Shown here in pieces: positions 1-8,822 of a stretch of 51,564 nt of DNA. The position numbers were made by a program, and so were the translations under genes. A model generated the notes under the pieces. It saw only the letters and a list, made by a program, of their open reading frames with translations. It made no database searches and was not told the DNA's origin. The stretch lies in assembly GCA_003152215.1 (NCBI GenBank), contig PLZP01000076.1, positions 1 to 51,564 of the forward strand. Reading direction: 5' to 3'. The DNA is from Acidimicrobiaceae bacterium (GTDB taxonomy: Bacteria > Actinomycetota > Acidimicrobiia > Acidimicrobiales > RAAP-2). Positions within the stretch are counted from its first letter, which is position 1; every line of letters begins with the position of its first letter.

Positions 1-181
1 TGTCCAAGGGATGGGGTCCACTTCATACCTCGGACTCCCAAGACCCCACCTTGAGTCGCTCTACGAGCCTCTCGATCTTTCGCAACTGGGCGATGATCTG
101 TTCGGGGTACATTTCCTAACGGTCATCAACTTCTCCTTGGTCCCATCATTTCGGTAGGTCTCTGACCCCGGAAGTGGAGCA
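1..181 (-). mobile_element. IS3-family-derived relic (MITE-like)
   Basis: On the minus strand a strong ribosome site (AAGGAG, about 132-137) precedes an ATG at 126. The reading that follows resembles the start of an IS3-type OrfA, MTVRK then YPEQIIAQLRKIERL, but a one-base frame change is needed after the fifth codon and the reading stops at 23-25. The rest of orfA and all of orfB are missing. The outer ends are imperfect inverted repeats: position 1 reads TG-N10-GGGGTC on plus, and position 181 reads TG-N10-GGGGTC on minus, with the same spacing. TG/CA termini fit IS3 elements. I infer an internally deleted, immobile relic. The window begins exactly at one end, so any target duplication is out of view. 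Confidence 0.5.
23..126 (-). pseudogene. IS3-type orfA remnant, frameshifted
   Basis: Start of an IS3-type transposase OrfA inside the relic at 1-181. The ATG at 126 has a good ribosome site, but its own frame stops after about 17 codons. The OrfA-like residues (EQIIAQLRKIE, as in the EQIIxxLRxxE start of many IS3 OrfA proteins) continue in the next frame from about 112 to the stop at 23-25. No helix-turn-helix remainder or DDE integrase domain follows. It is too short to be functional. Confidence 0.45.
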
Positions 182-303
182 GTTTGATGGAGGCCGAACT
201 GTTCAATTCTGAATGTTCAAAGACCCAACACTTGATGAACCGCGAAAAGGTGCTTTGTCGTAGGGTCAGAGTGCCCACAACGAGGCATCTTCGAACTTTG
301 CCG

Positions 304-338
304 GTTGCCAATCCGAGGCGTCGCCCCGGATTGGCAAC
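304..338 (-). terminator. Hairpin after the permease gene
   Basis: A perfect 12-bp stem, GTTGCCAATCCG (304-315) and its complement (327-338), encloses an 11-nt loop and lies 5 nt beyond the permease stop. No clear U-tract follows on the minus strand, so it may be a non-canonical terminator or a 3'-end stabilising hairpin. Confidence 0.6.
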
Positions 339-343
339 TACAT

Positions 344-1918
344 CTAACTCTTCTCAATGCGGTGAGCGGCAATCTTTCGATCCGGGCGAACGATGAACTC
401 GTACAGTCCTCCGATTATCACAATGACCGCCATGACGAGCAGGGTGATCCACCCGTAGTTGAAGAGCGCGCGACCGCTCGACAGGGAACTCGGCCAACAA
501 ATATTGACGAACATCACCAGGAGGTACGTCATGCCGGCGACCGTGACGGGAAGGCCCCACTTCCCGAGTGTGAAGGACCCACTCGGCTTCCAGCCACGCG
601 AGCGAGCAATAAATGATCCAAGGACCGTGAGGAAGAACGAGAGATAGATCCCCGACACTCCGAACGACACCAACGCATACAGGGCGTTCACGTTGGCCGG
701 GTAGTAGAACCAGAGGATGTGAATGGGCTTGGACGGGTTGACCAGAACCAGCAGCATGAAGAGGAACGGAACAATGACTCCTATCAGGACCGCGTTCGCT
801 GGCGTCTTGAACTTCGGCGACACCTTCTTCACCCAGTTGCTCGCGGGTAGGGCGCCGTCACGAGCCAACGCGTAGGCAACGCGCGCTCCCGCCCCCTGAA
901 CCGCCGTGCCACAACTGAAGAAGGCAATGACGACCATGACGAGGAAGAAGTCGGTGATGTAACTCGGCAACTGCGCAAGGACCACCGGAATGCCTCCCGA
1001 GACCACGCCCGCGATGCCGGCCTTCGGCGTAGCGAGCAGCAGGCCCATTACCAGGACGAACGAAGCTATCCCCCCGTACAGCAGGGCACTTCGCATAGCG
1101 CGCGGCACGCTGCGATGCGCGTTCACGGTCTCTTCTGAGATGTCACCGGCTGACTCGAAGCCGTAGAAGATGTATGCGTTGGCCAGTACGGCCACGAGCG
1201 CGGCGCCTAGCCACCAGTTGCCCCCCAGGTTGACGCCGAACGCATTTCGCGAGACGTCCTGTACGTGCTGGGTCGTAAAGAGAAAACCAAATCCCTGGTG
1301 GAATCCGTGAATCGCGAGCGCAAGAAATACGCCGAACGTGCCGATCGTTTCGACGTAGACGCCGAGATTTGCGACCCGGCCCATGATCTTCGCACCCACC
1401 GCGTTGAGGGCTCCCGAGACGATGAAGAACAGCCCCACGATCACGAAGATGGTGACGTGGTTGGTTGAGCTGAGATCGGTCTTGAACCAGAGGTTGACCA
1501 GATCCACGATGTACAGCACCGCGCCCGAGTCGACGGAGGCGACAGTCGCCAGCAGGGCGAAACCGTAGATCCAGCCGACGTACCAGCCGTAGCGCGGTCC
1601 GACGTTGTACTTGCCGTACTGATAGAGCGCGCCCGAGAGCGGGTACTCGCTCGCCAGTTCCCCAAAGACGAGCGCCACCAGCATCATGCAAGCAACGACG
1701 ATGGGGATCGTCCAGATGTAGCGTGGTCCGCCGGTACCAAGGCCCAGTGTGTAGAGCGAGTAGATCCCCACCATCGGGCTCAGGTAGCTGAAGGCCACCG
1801 AGAAGTTGTCGAAGAATGACAGCACCCTCTTAAGTTCTTCTCGGTAACCAAGCGCCACCATCCGTGCGTCTTCACCGTGACTGGCGTCGCTGACGTCACT
1901 AACCTCGTTGTTAGCCAT
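344..1918 (-). CDS. APC-family amino acid permease
   Basis: Probable proton- or cation-coupled importer (or exchanger) of amino acids or amines in the cytoplasmic membrane. The 524-residue protein has about 12 hydrophobic segments. The first (roughly residues 36-60, NFSVAFSYLSPMVGIYSLY) is a typical APC transmembrane helix 1, followed by the family's GELASEYPLSGALYQY stretch between helices 2 and 3. A longer reading to 2017 is possible, but the ATG at 1918 is preceded by an AGGGGG ribosome site and starts the conserved sequence, so I chose it. A hairpin lies just past the stop, and the small membrane-protein gene at 2029-2220 is upstream on the same strand. The substrate cannot be told from sequence; the yeast-like GABA/choline permease branch is possible. 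Confidence 0.88.
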   Translation of the reverse strand: MANNEVSDVSDASHGEDARMVALGYREELKRVLSFFDNFSVAFSYLSPMVGIYSLYTLGLGTGGPRYIWTIPIVVACMMLVALVFGELASEYPLSGALYQYGKYNVGPRYGWYVGWIYGFALLATVASVDSGAVLYIVDLVNLWFKTDLSSTNHVTIFVIVGLFFIVSGALNAVGAKIMGRVANLGVYVETIGTFGVFLALAIHGFHQGFGFLFTTQHVQDVSRNAFGVNLGGNWWLGAALVAVLANAYIFYGFESAGDISEETVNAHRSVPRAMRSALLYGGIASFVLVMGLLLATPKAGIAGVVSGGIPVVLAQLPSYITDFFLVMVVIAFFSCGTAVQGAGARVAYALARDGALPASNWVKKVSPKFKTPANAVLIGVIVPFLFMLLVLVNPSKPIHILWFYYPANVNALYALVSFGVSGIYLSFFLTVLGSFIARSRGWKPSGSFTLGKWGLPVTVAGMTYLLVMFVNICWPSSLSSGRALFNYGWITLLVMAVIVIIGGLYEFIVRPDRKIAAHRIEKS

Positions 1919-2028
1919 TTTTCCCCCTGTTAGGACTTCCAATGAAGTCCTCCGAGAGGAACATACACGTTTATGAGCGATCTTGTGGGAATGTTCCACC
2001 GCGAGAACCGGAGACACCTTCGCCAGCG

Positions 2029-2220
2029 CTAGCGGCCTCGCGAACCCTCGCGCGGCCGGTCAATCCGATGGCTCACTATCCAAATGACGACGCCGGTTAC
2101 ACCCGCTGCTATGAGTCCACCAAGAGATCCGTGAATGCCGGAAATGTCAACAAGGACGATTGCGATTACCCCGGCAATCACCCCGGCCAGCACACCCCAT
2201 TTTAGACCTCTCGTCATCAT
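2029..2220 (-). CDS. Small two-helix membrane protein, unknown function
   Basis: A 63-residue protein with two hydrophobic segments (about residues 8-26 and 32-50) separated by a short loop, and a basic C-terminus (HRIDRPREGSRGR). The start is doubled (ATG ATG) directly after a perfect AGGAGG, which supports real translation; the second ATG (2217) may be used because the first is very close to the ribosome site. It lies about 110 nt upstream of the permease on the same strand and could be co-transcribed. I do not recognise a family; short hydrophobic proteins of this shape are common in actinobacteria. Confidence 0.6.
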   Translation of the reverse strand: MMTRGLKWGVLAGVIAGVIAIVLVDISGIHGSLGGLIAAGVTGVVIWIVSHRIDRPREGSRGR

Positions 2221-2528
2221 CCTCCTAGGACCACTGCACGAATGATAAGGCCTGTCGCAAATGCGCTTGGAAGACGTCAGGACGTCGTTGCCCGACGGAG
2301 CACCCGAACGTTACGAACGCTGCGACGGGCCTCGACCCTCGGCCAACGCAATCCTGATCACACTGCCTGGTTCACGAGGGACCCTCACTGCACGGTCGAT
2401 ATACGAACCCGGTATTGGCGTCATCCGAGGATTTGGTATTTATTGCGGCCACCTTTTTGTGACACCGCTGGTGAAGGGTTCAAGCGAGAGTGTGGTTTGG
2501 AGATAGCAAATGACGCTCCAACTAATGG
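2221..2528. other. Intergenic stretch, no convincing gene
   Basis: About 308 nt between two minus-strand genes. An 81-codon plus-strand reading (2261-2506) lacks a ribosome site and any recognised motif. The only local structure seen is GACGTC repeated at 2273-2278 and 2281-2286, a 14-bp inverted repeat that could be a regulator site. The promoter of the 2029-2220 gene should lie here. Confidence 0.4.
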
Positions 2529-3416
2529 TCAGGGCTCGACAACGTGATCTCGCCAGGAGTGACGGGGTTCGTAGCCAATCACCTCGCGAGCGCGGTCGAT
2601 CGAAAGCAACGTCTCAAATTCTCCGATGTCGCGGGTGAGCGGCACCCCCGGGAATACCTCATGAAAGAGCGCGGCCGACGGGCGGTTCATGACCGTGTCC
2701 GCTGCCGCAATGATCAAGCCCGGGCTATCGGCGATCGCCTCTGACGGCGTCGTGAGGGAAAGGCGACAGGCGGTGGCGACGTCTCGGCCGTCCACGTAGC
2801 CCCACAAGTTCCACTCCCGCGCATGAGGATCCGTCCACATCGACGGAAAATCTCGATAGTCGTCAGGATCCATGATGTTCGAAAAACGAAGTGCTACGAA
2901 CGGGATCCCTGACCACTGCGCAATATGGCCGGCGATGGTCTCGCTCGCGACCTTCGAAAGTGCGTACGTCGTCGTTGGCACTGGGTAGTGGAGTTCGTCG
3001 ACCGGCGCGTACCGGGGCCGTGATCCCTCTTGGTCAGAAAATGACAGACCGAGTGTCGTCTCGCTGGAAGCCCACACAACTCGGCTCAACCCGCAACGTG
3101 CCGCAGCGTGAAACACGTTGAAGTTCAAGGACATATTCGCGTTGAAAGTGACCGCCGGCGTATAGATCCCCGGCGCCGGAATGTTCGCTAAATGGATGAC
3201 CGCATCGACGCCCTTCAGCACTTCGAGGACTTGACCGTAATCAGTGAGATCAGCTCGGACGGCACCCTGCTCAATATCTTTTCTCGACGATGAGATATCG
3301 GTCGCCACGACGTCGTAGCCGTGTTCGAGTAGGTCCCGAACCACGGCACGCCCCGCCTTCCCACTTGCTCCGGTCACACAAATTCGCCGAATTGACGAAG
3401 TTTCCACGCTCACCAC
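2529..3416 (-). CDS. NAD(P)-dependent epimerase/dehydratase (extended SDR)
   Basis: Probable sugar-nucleotide or sugar-acid oxidoreductase/epimerase of the extended short-chain dehydrogenase family, cytoplasmic. The Rossmann motif TGASGKAGR is near residues 15-23, an acidic residue after strand 2 (ATDIS) suggests NAD binding, and the catalytic Tyr/Lys are in TTYALSKVASE (about residues 150-160), with Ser in WASSETT. The length, 295 residues, is usual. It resembles uronate dehydrogenase and GalE-like proteins with the short C-terminal substrate domain. It stands alone, with its start in the divergent gap facing the secreted propeller gene. The exact substrate is unknown. Confidence 0.82.
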   Translation of the reverse strand: MVSVETSSIRRICVTGASGKAGRAVVRDLLEHGYDVVATDISSSRKDIEQGAVRADLTDYGQVLEVLKGVDAVIHLANIPAPGIYTPAVTFNANMSLNFNVFHAAARCGLSRVVWASSETTLGLSFSDQEGSRPRYAPVDELHYPVPTTTYALSKVASETIAGHIAQWSGIPFVALRFSNIMDPDDYRDFPSMWTDPHAREWNLWGYVDGRDVATACRLSLTTPSEAIADSPGLIIAAADTVMNRPSAALFHEVFPGVPLTRDIGEFETLLSIDRAREVIGYEPRHSWRDHVVEP

Positions 3417-3548
3417 CTCTCATCGACGTTGTTAATTCAACATGGATTCACAGTATGAAGGCCTACCACTTTCGCACCCAAGCAAGAACACCCTGACGAT
3501 GGCGACGGATTGCGGGTGCACGTCGTGGAAAAGGGAGAGGGCGGTACG

Positions 3549-4706
3549 ATGCGTTTCATGGGTCTCGGTCGGTGGCAAAGGGGATCAATTAGTTTTGCAA
3601 CCTTGGCGCTCGCCCTGGGAACCGTGGTCGCGCCGACGACCGCGCACGCGAGCAGCCCGCGCGTCTCGGGTGCGAATGAGTTCGACGAGCCCACCGGACT
3701 CGCCATGGGTGGTGGCCACCTCTGGGTAACCAACGAGGCCGGCGACTCCGTTACCGAAATCAACCCGTCAAACGGCGCGTGGATCGCCACCGTTGCTCGC
3801 GCCAAGGGCTATCGCTTCAACAAGCCCGTTGCAATAACGCTCAACGGAGCCAATCTGTTCATAGTGAACGCTGGCGATTCAGTGACCGAGATCACGGCAA
3901 GTAGCGGCAAGCTCGTTCGCGTCATTACAGGTGCTCGTTTCCACTTCGCCAACCCTGTTGCGATCACGTCGACGGGGAATACGATGCTCGTCCTCAACGC
4001 CGGAAGCGCGAATGCGCCGTCGGGTTCGATCACCGAATTCAACGCGCGGACAGGAGCGTTCCTGCGTAGGGTGTCCGGCGCCACATTCGCGTTCTCCAAC
4101 CCACAGGCACTCACCGTGTCAGGGGCGAACATCTTCGTCGCCGATGAGGGTAACGGCTCCGTCACGGAGGTCAACGTGGCCAACGGTGCGCTCGTGCGAG
4201 TGATTACGGGACAGGGACTCGACGCACCCGACGGCATCGCGGTCTCGAGCGGCAACGTGTGGGTCGCTGACGCCGCCAGTAATGCGGCAACCGACATCAA
4301 CGCAACGACCGGCGCGGTGATTGCGACGTACTCCGACTCCGACGGTGATTACGGCTTCGGTCAACCGTCGGCCGTCATCGCGGCGCAGGGCAACGTGTAC
4401 GTCATGACCCCCTACAGCACGAGCCCGATGGTCACGAAGGTCGATGCGACCAGCGGAACGCCCTACTGGTACATGTGCAACACCAACGGCCCGTACTACT
4501 TCTCCGATTTGTCGGCGTTTGCCGTCTCGGGTGACGACCTCTGGGTCGCGAGTCGCACCGGCGACAACAGCCAGACTTCCGGTGCCAAGACAGGTGCTCT
4601 CACCGAGATGACGATTACTGATGGGAGTCTCATCGCGACCTACCCGTCACCTGGCGCCACGCCAACGACGACGACGACGGTTTCAACGACGACCACAGCG
4701 CCGTAA
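3549..4706 (+). CDS. Secreted beta-propeller (NHL/YncE-like) repeat protein
   Basis: Exported protein of about 385 residues. It has an N-terminal signal peptide (basic RWQRGS, hydrophobic core, AHA-SS cleavage site near residue 35). The body is about seven tandem repeats of around 45 residues, each with a pattern like VTEINPSNGAWIATV or FVADEGNGSVTEVN, typical of six- to eight-bladed propellers. The C-terminus is a Thr-rich tail (TTTTTVSTTTTAP), perhaps a flexible or glycosylated wall-spanning stretch. I chose the ATG at 3549 because an AGGGAGAGGG ribosome site precedes it and the signal peptide starts there; an in-frame start at 3510 is less likely. Ligand and role are unknown. Confidence 0.8.
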   Translation: MRFMGLGRWQRGSISFATLALALGTVVAPTTAHASSPRVSGANEFDEPTGLAMGGGHLWVTNEAGDSVTEINPSNGAWIATVARAKGYRFNKPVAITLNGANLFIVNAGDSVTEITASSGKLVRVITGARFHFANPVAITSTGNTMLVLNAGSANAPSGSITEFNARTGAFLRRVSGATFAFSNPQALTVSGANIFVADEGNGSVTEVNVANGALVRVITGQGLDAPDGIAVSSGNVWVADAASNAATDINATTGAVIATYSDSDGDYGFGQPSAVIAAQGNVYVMTPYSTSPMVTKVDATSGTPYWYMCNTNGPYYFSDLSAFAVSGDDLWVASRTGDNSQTSGAKTGALTEMTITDGSLIATYPSPGATPTTTTTVSTTTTAP

Positions 4707-4768
4707 CCGACTCACAATGATTCGAGCACTCGACTAGTCGACGCGGTGTGCCTTGGTTCCAGCTTTCT

Positions 4769-5740
4769 CTAGCGGAAGCCAGCAACGCCGCGGACCGTAT
4801 AGTTCTTCTCCAACCGTTCGATCTCACTCTCCTCCAAGTGGACGTCGAGAGCGGCAACTGCGTCGCTCAGATGGTGCGCCTTGGTCGCACCCACGATCGG
4901 ACTCGCGACGGCCGGGTTCGCGAGTACCCACGCCAACGCCACTTGTGCCGCTGAGACCCCGCGCGCGTTCGCGATGTCGATGACCACGCCGACGATTCCC
5001 TGATCACTGTCGCCATACAGAGAGCGGCCGAAGTCGTCGTTCTCCGAGCGAGTTGTCTGCTCGTTCCAAGGACGGGTGAGTCGACCTCGTGCGAGGGGAC
5101 TCCACGGAATTGCACTGATGCCCTGATCGAGGCAGAGCGGCAACATTTCGCGCTCCTCCTCTCGGTAGAGCAAGTTGTAGTGGTTCTGCATGCTGACGAA
5201 CCGCGTCCAACCGTTGAGGTCGGCGAGGTACAGGGTCTGGGCGAACTGCCACGCGTGCATCGACGAGGCGCCGATGTAGCGAGCCTTGCCAGCCTTGACG
5301 ACATCGTGCAGCGCTTCGAGCGTCTCTTCGATCGGCGTGTCATAATCCCAGCGATGTATTTGATAGAGGTCGACGTAGTCGGTGCCGAGACGCCGCAGAC
5401 TGTTGTCGATCTCAGTCATGATTGCCTTGCGCGACAGGCCCTGTCCGTTCGGTCCGGGACCCATTCGTCCGTGCACCTTGGTCGCGATCACGAGTTCCTC
5501 GCGTGGCGCCATCGACAACAGCGTCGATCCGGTGATCTCCTCGCTCGAACCGGCCGAATAGACATTGGCGGTGTCGAAGAAGTTGATGCCTGCGTCGAGC
5601 GCCTGACGGAAAAACGGCTTCGCGTCGTCGGCACCGAGTGACCACTCATGGTTCCCGCGACCGGGTTCGCCGTAGCTCATGCAGCCAAGGCAGATTCGTG
5701 AGACCTTGAGTCCAGTAGTTCCGAGATTGACGTAGTCCAT
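4769..5740 (-). CDS. Aldo/keto reductase
   Basis: NADPH-dependent carbonyl reductase of the aldo/keto reductase superfamily, a cytoplasmic TIM barrel of 323 residues. The catalytic tetrad is visible: Asp and Tyr in FFDTANVYSAG, Lys in VIATKVHG and His in YQIHRWD. The C-terminal NADP-binding part includes SPIVGATKAHHL. It is closest in pattern to the YajO/Tas-like group. The start at 5740 (MDYVNLGTTGLKVSR) matches the family N-terminus; the upstream extension to 5821 runs into the divergent gene and is unlikely. No strong ribosome site is seen, so the transcript may be leaderless. The physiological substrate is unknown. Confidence 0.87.
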   Translation of the reverse strand: MDYVNLGTTGLKVSRICLGCMSYGEPGRGNHEWSLGADDAKPFFRQALDAGINFFDTANVYSAGSSEEITGSTLLSMAPREELVIATKVHGRMGPGPNGQGLSRKAIMTEIDNSLRRLGTDYVDLYQIHRWDYDTPIEETLEALHDVVKAGKARYIGASSMHAWQFAQTLYLADLNGWTRFVSMQNHYNLLYREEEREMLPLCLDQGISAIPWSPLARGRLTRPWNEQTTRSENDDFGRSLYGDSDQGIVGVVIDIANARGVSAAQVALAWVLANPAVASPIVGATKAHHLSDAVAALDVHLEESEIERLEKNYTVRGVAGFR

Positions 5741-5860
5741 GAGGCGAATGTAGCGGTTCCTCAAAGGAATGGCGTCACCAAAGAGTTGCCATCTCCTTCC
5801 CGGCTTTACGCTAAACATCACGACTGCAAGGTCGAGTCAGTCAATCGAGGAAGGAACGAA

Positions 5861-6916
5861 GTGTCCGAGCACGATGTCCACGCCGCGCTTGATCGACACG
5901 GCGTCGGATCGAACGGCGACCTATCCGCCGATGTCCACAGGCTGGCTGAACTGTTCGAAGCCACGGCATCGAGCGTTGACCAAACTGGCACCATTTCGAA
6001 TGAACAGTTCGAAGGCCTCGCCAACGCCGGACTGTACGGAACGTTCGCTCCCACGTCCCTTGGCGGCCTGGAGCTGAATCTCGACCAGATGTGCGAGGTC
6101 ATTGAAGTGTTGGCCGCCGCGAGTCTTTCGCCGACCTTCGTGTGGATGCAACATTTCCGATTGTTGGCGGCATTGATGGACCCCTCGACGCCCGATGACT
6201 TGCGGGCACTGCTGCCGCGAGCGATCAGTGGCGACCTCAAGGGCGGTGTCGCGCTCGGCGGACTCCTTCCGGGTCCGCCACGACTCCGCGCCGTGGAGAG
6301 CGATGAAGGATGGATACTCGAAGGTGACGCCCCCTGGGTGAGCGGCTGGGGCATCGTCGACGTCCTCTTCGTTACGGCCCGTGGTCCCGATAAGACCGTG
6401 ATCAGCGCCATCCTGGACGCTCGCGACCAACCGGGTCTCCAGGTCACGCACCATCAACTGTCGGCGCTCAACGCGACGGCCACCGTTCGCCTCGACTTCG
6501 ATGGACTCCTCGTCAATCCCGACCGCTTCGTGAGCCGCCAGCCGTACGCGCCGGGACGAGAGGGTCGTGAGGGTCTTCGCGCGAACGGATCGCTCGCGCT
6601 CGGTGTGACGCGCCGTTGTTGCGCACTGCTCGGTCCATCGCCGCTCGACGACGAACTGATTGACAGTCGAAGTGAACTCGACAGTGCCGACGTTGCGGCA
6701 ATGCCGTTGGCGCGCGCGCGCGCCAACGCGCTCGCGCTGCGTGCGGCGCACCTGCTCACCGTCGAACGCGGGAGTCAGGCGTCGCTCGCGGGTGACGTCG
6801 CCGAGCGCACAAGTCGTGAGGCATCACTGTTGCTCGTTTTTGGCAGCCGTCCTTCAATCAAGACGTCATTGCTCGAGTTACTCTCCCTCGGACCGACTAC
6901 CACAGCGGCTCCCTGA
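5861..6916 (+). CDS. Acyl-CoA dehydrogenase-like flavoprotein
   Basis: A 351-residue protein of the acyl-CoA dehydrogenase fold, with an N-terminal helical domain (roughly 1-105, including NAGLYGTFAPTSLGGL), a middle beta domain (105-220, with WVSGWGIVDVLFV) and a shortened C-terminal helical domain. The usual catalytic Glu region and the Arg-rich FAD-binding C-terminal motif of beta-oxidation enzymes are not evident, so it may be a group-D flavin monooxygenase/desulfurisation-type relative (HsaA/DszC-like) or a non-catalytic member. The GTG at 5861 follows GAGGAAGGAACGAA, a strong ribosome site, and is preferred over 5786. It ends just before a bidirectional hairpin and converges with the MFS gene. 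Confidence 0.75.
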   Translation: MSEHDVHAALDRHGVGSNGDLSADVHRLAELFEATASSVDQTGTISNEQFEGLANAGLYGTFAPTSLGGLELNLDQMCEVIEVLAAASLSPTFVWMQHFRLLAALMDPSTPDDLRALLPRAISGDLKGGVALGGLLPGPPRLRAVESDEGWILEGDAPWVSGWGIVDVLFVTARGPDKTVISAILDARDQPGLQVTHHQLSALNATATVRLDFDGLLVNPDRFVSRQPYAPGREGREGLRANGSLALGVTRRCCALLGPSPLDDELIDSRSELDSADVAAMPLARARANALALRAAHLLTVERGSQASLAGDVAERTSREASLLLVFGSRPSIKTSLLELLSLGPTTTAAP

Positions 6917-6925
6917 AACGGGACG

Positions 6926-6947
6926 GACCTGAGGAATTGATCAGGTC
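6926..6947. terminator. Hairpin between convergent genes
   Basis: GACCTGA (6926-6932) and TCAGGTC (6941-6947) form a perfect 7-bp stem with an 8-nt loop. It sits in the 24-nt gap between the convergent genes and overlaps the MFS stop codon, a typical place for a shared terminator. No U-tract is present. Confidence 0.5.
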
Positions 6948-8206
6948 TCGACGAGAGGTTCAGAGGCCAATGGCTCGCGCACGACAAGGTCACGCGCTCG
7001 GAAGTGACGCACCGTGAACCATCCAATGCCGGCCGCAACGAAACACGACGCCGCACCGACGCCGAGTCCGACGCGGGCGCCGGCCAGACTCGTGATCCAT
7101 CCAATCAACGGTCCACCAATCGGTGTCGAACCCATGAAGGCGACGGCCCACAGGGCCATCACGCGGCCGCGCATCTGGGGATCGGTCTCGAGTTGCAACG
7201 TCGAGTTGGCCATCGCGAGAAACTGGACACTCGCGAAGCCCACGAGTGCCAGCGCGAGAATCTCCACCCAGAGCTTGGGCGACAGCGCCGCGAAGGCGAT
7301 AAAGACGCCGAAGAGAATCGCGGCGCGGACCATGGCGCGCGTCCCGGTCTTGCCCTTCGCGGCGGTCCAGAGTCCGCCGATGATCGCACCGGCGCCCATG
7401 GACCCCGTCAAGATTCCGAAGACCTCGGCGCTGCCGTGAAAGACGTGGCCCGCAACGATCGGGAGCGTCACCTGGAACTCGTAGGCGAGCATGCCGACGA
7501 GGCCCATCATGATGAGAGGGAAGAGCAATTTCGGTGTCGCGGCCACGTAGCGAAAGCCGTCGAGTAGTTGACCCTTGGCCCGCTCCGTCGGCACGCTCGG
7601 GCTCAGTGTGGAGCGGTCCATGGCCATGAGCGACCCGACAACCGCGATGAAGCTGAGCGCGTTGACCGCGAAGCACCAGCCTTCACCAATGGTCGCGATG
7701 ATCACTCCGGCCACGGCCGGTCCGACGGCGCGCGCCACATTGTTCATGGTCGAGTTCAGGCTGACGGCGTTTCGCAGGTCCTTGGGTCCCACCATCTCCA
7801 AAACAAAGGATTGACGCGAAGGATTCTCGAAGGCGTTGTTGAGGCCGAGGACGATGGCCAGCCCGCAGACGTCGAGGTACGTCACGACGTGGGTGAGCGC
7901 CAACACCGAGAGGACGGCCGCCTGGATTCCCATGGCCGCCTGAAGAATGATCATGAGTCGACGCTTGTCGACGCGGTCCGCGACGACACCGCCGTAGGGA
8001 CCGAGCAGGAGGACGGGCAGCGTTTGCAGGGCCACGACGAAGCCAATTTCGGTGGCGGAGTGCGTCAAGGTGAAGACCAGCCACGACTGGGCGGTCATCT
8101 GCATCCACGTGCCGACCAGCGACGTGGTCTGGCCGAAGAAGTACTTGCGGTAGTTGGGATTCGAGAGTGACGAGAACGTCCGTTGCGCCGATGCTTTTAC
8201 GTTCAT
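6941..8206 (-). CDS. MFS efflux transporter (EntS/MFS_3-like)
   Basis: A 421-residue cytoplasmic-membrane transporter with about 12 helices. The N-terminus (FSSLSNPNYRKYFFGQ) and the loop GGVVADRVDKRRLMI (MFS motif A between helices 2 and 3) match the EntS-like drug/siderophore exporter branch. It probably exports toxic or signalling small molecules. Its start overlaps the stop of the upstream MarR gene in an ATGA (8203-8206), so the two are translationally coupled. The MarR repressor presumably controls both through the palindrome at 8685-8700. The substrate is unknown. Confidence 0.88.
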   Translation of the reverse strand: MNVKASAQRTFSSLSNPNYRKYFFGQTTSLVGTWMQMTAQSWLVFTLTHSATEIGFVVALQTLPVLLLGPYGGVVADRVDKRRLMIILQAAMGIQAAVLSVLALTHVVTYLDVCGLAIVLGLNNAFENPSRQSFVLEMVGPKDLRNAVSLNSTMNNVARAVGPAVAGVIIATIGEGWCFAVNALSFIAVVGSLMAMDRSTLSPSVPTERAKGQLLDGFRYVAATPKLLFPLIMMGLVGMLAYEFQVTLPIVAGHVFHGSAEVFGILTGSMGAGAIIGGLWTAAKGKTGTRAMVRAAILFGVFIAFAALSPKLWVEILALALVGFASVQFLAMANSTLQLETDPQMRGRVMALWAVAFMGSTPIGGPLIGWITSLAGARVGLGVGAASCFVAAGIGWFTVRHFRARDLVVREPLASEPLVET

Positions 8207-8664
8207 TGGCGTTCTCGCAAAGTCGCCACGATCTTCTCGAGCACCGGAGTGGCCGCAGCCAGCGCGCGCTTTTCCTCGTTGGTGAGATGACGTAGTGCGT
8301 AGTGCAGCGCGTCGGTTCGTTCGCCACGAATCGTGTCGCGCAATGCGACGCCGGACGGGGTGACGGCCACGTGCATGATGCGCGCGTCCTCACTGTCGGG
8401 CGTTCGGGTGACGAGTCCGGAGGCTTCGAGCTTCGCGACAATTCGCGACAACATCGTGGGGTTAATGCCCTCTTCTTGCGACAGATCTGAGAGACGTAGC
8501 GACTTCACGCGCGCAACAGCCATCAGCACTTCGCGCTGACTGGGGGGAAGATCGGTATCGGTGTGCGTGAGGCGAAGACTCCGGTTCAGACGCCCAAACG
8601 CGACGCGAAACTGCTCCGCCAACTGGGTTTCACTCTCGGTCGGGGTGATGGTGGCGTCGGTCAT
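8203..8664 (-). CDS. MarR-family transcriptional regulator
   Basis: A 153-residue dimeric winged-helix repressor. The winged helix spans about residues 40-105: LRLSDLSQEEGINPTMLSRIV is helix-turn-helix, followed by the wing RTPDSEDARIMHVAVT with the conserved DxR pattern. It is probably inactivated by binding a small molecule exported by the adjacent MFS protein, with which it overlaps by 4 nt. A perfect 7-bp inverted repeat lies 21 nt upstream of the start, the expected place for an autorepression operator. Confidence 0.88.
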   Translation of the reverse strand: MTDATITPTESETQLAEQFRVAFGRLNRSLRLTHTDTDLPPSQREVLMAVARVKSLRLSDLSQEEGINPTMLSRIVAKLEASGLVTRTPDSEDARIMHVAVTPSGVALRDTIRGERTDALHYALRHLTNEEKRALAAATPVLEKIVATLRERQ

Positions 8665-8684
8665 GCCACCATCCTACCGGTCAT

Positions 8685-8700
8685 TGCTTGCCAGCAAGCA
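8685..8700. promoter_or_regulatory. Putative MarR operator
   Basis: Perfect palindrome TGCTTGC-CA-GCAAGCA located 21 nt before the marR start. Its size (16 bp) and alternating TTGC/GCAA halves fit MarR-family operators. I infer that binding represses the marR-MFS unit. Confidence 0.6.
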
Positions 8701-8708
8701 TGTAATAT

Positions 8709-8736
8709 TTCAGATTCCCCGCACTGTGTATCTGAA
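8709..8736. promoter_or_regulatory. Second inverted repeat upstream of marR
   Basis: TTCAGAT (8709-8715) and ATCTGAA (8730-8736) are perfect inverted halves 14 nt apart, inside the AT-richer stretch where the marR promoter should be. It could be a second regulator site or a transcript hairpin. Confidence 0.35.
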
Positions 8737-8822
8737 CCAAATTTCTGAGTTCTGCGACACTTGAGCCGCTGACGCACGGGCGCGACGAACCGCTACGCGC
8801 CGCGTGGAGGCGAGAAGTTACT

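Noticed and set aside
2261..2506. 81-codon plus-strand reading in the gap before the epimerase gene.
   Set aside because: No ribosome site and no family; could not be supported as a gene.
4731..4740. Palindrome CGACTAGTCG after the propeller gene.
   Set aside because: Too short, with no loop, to call as a terminator or operator.
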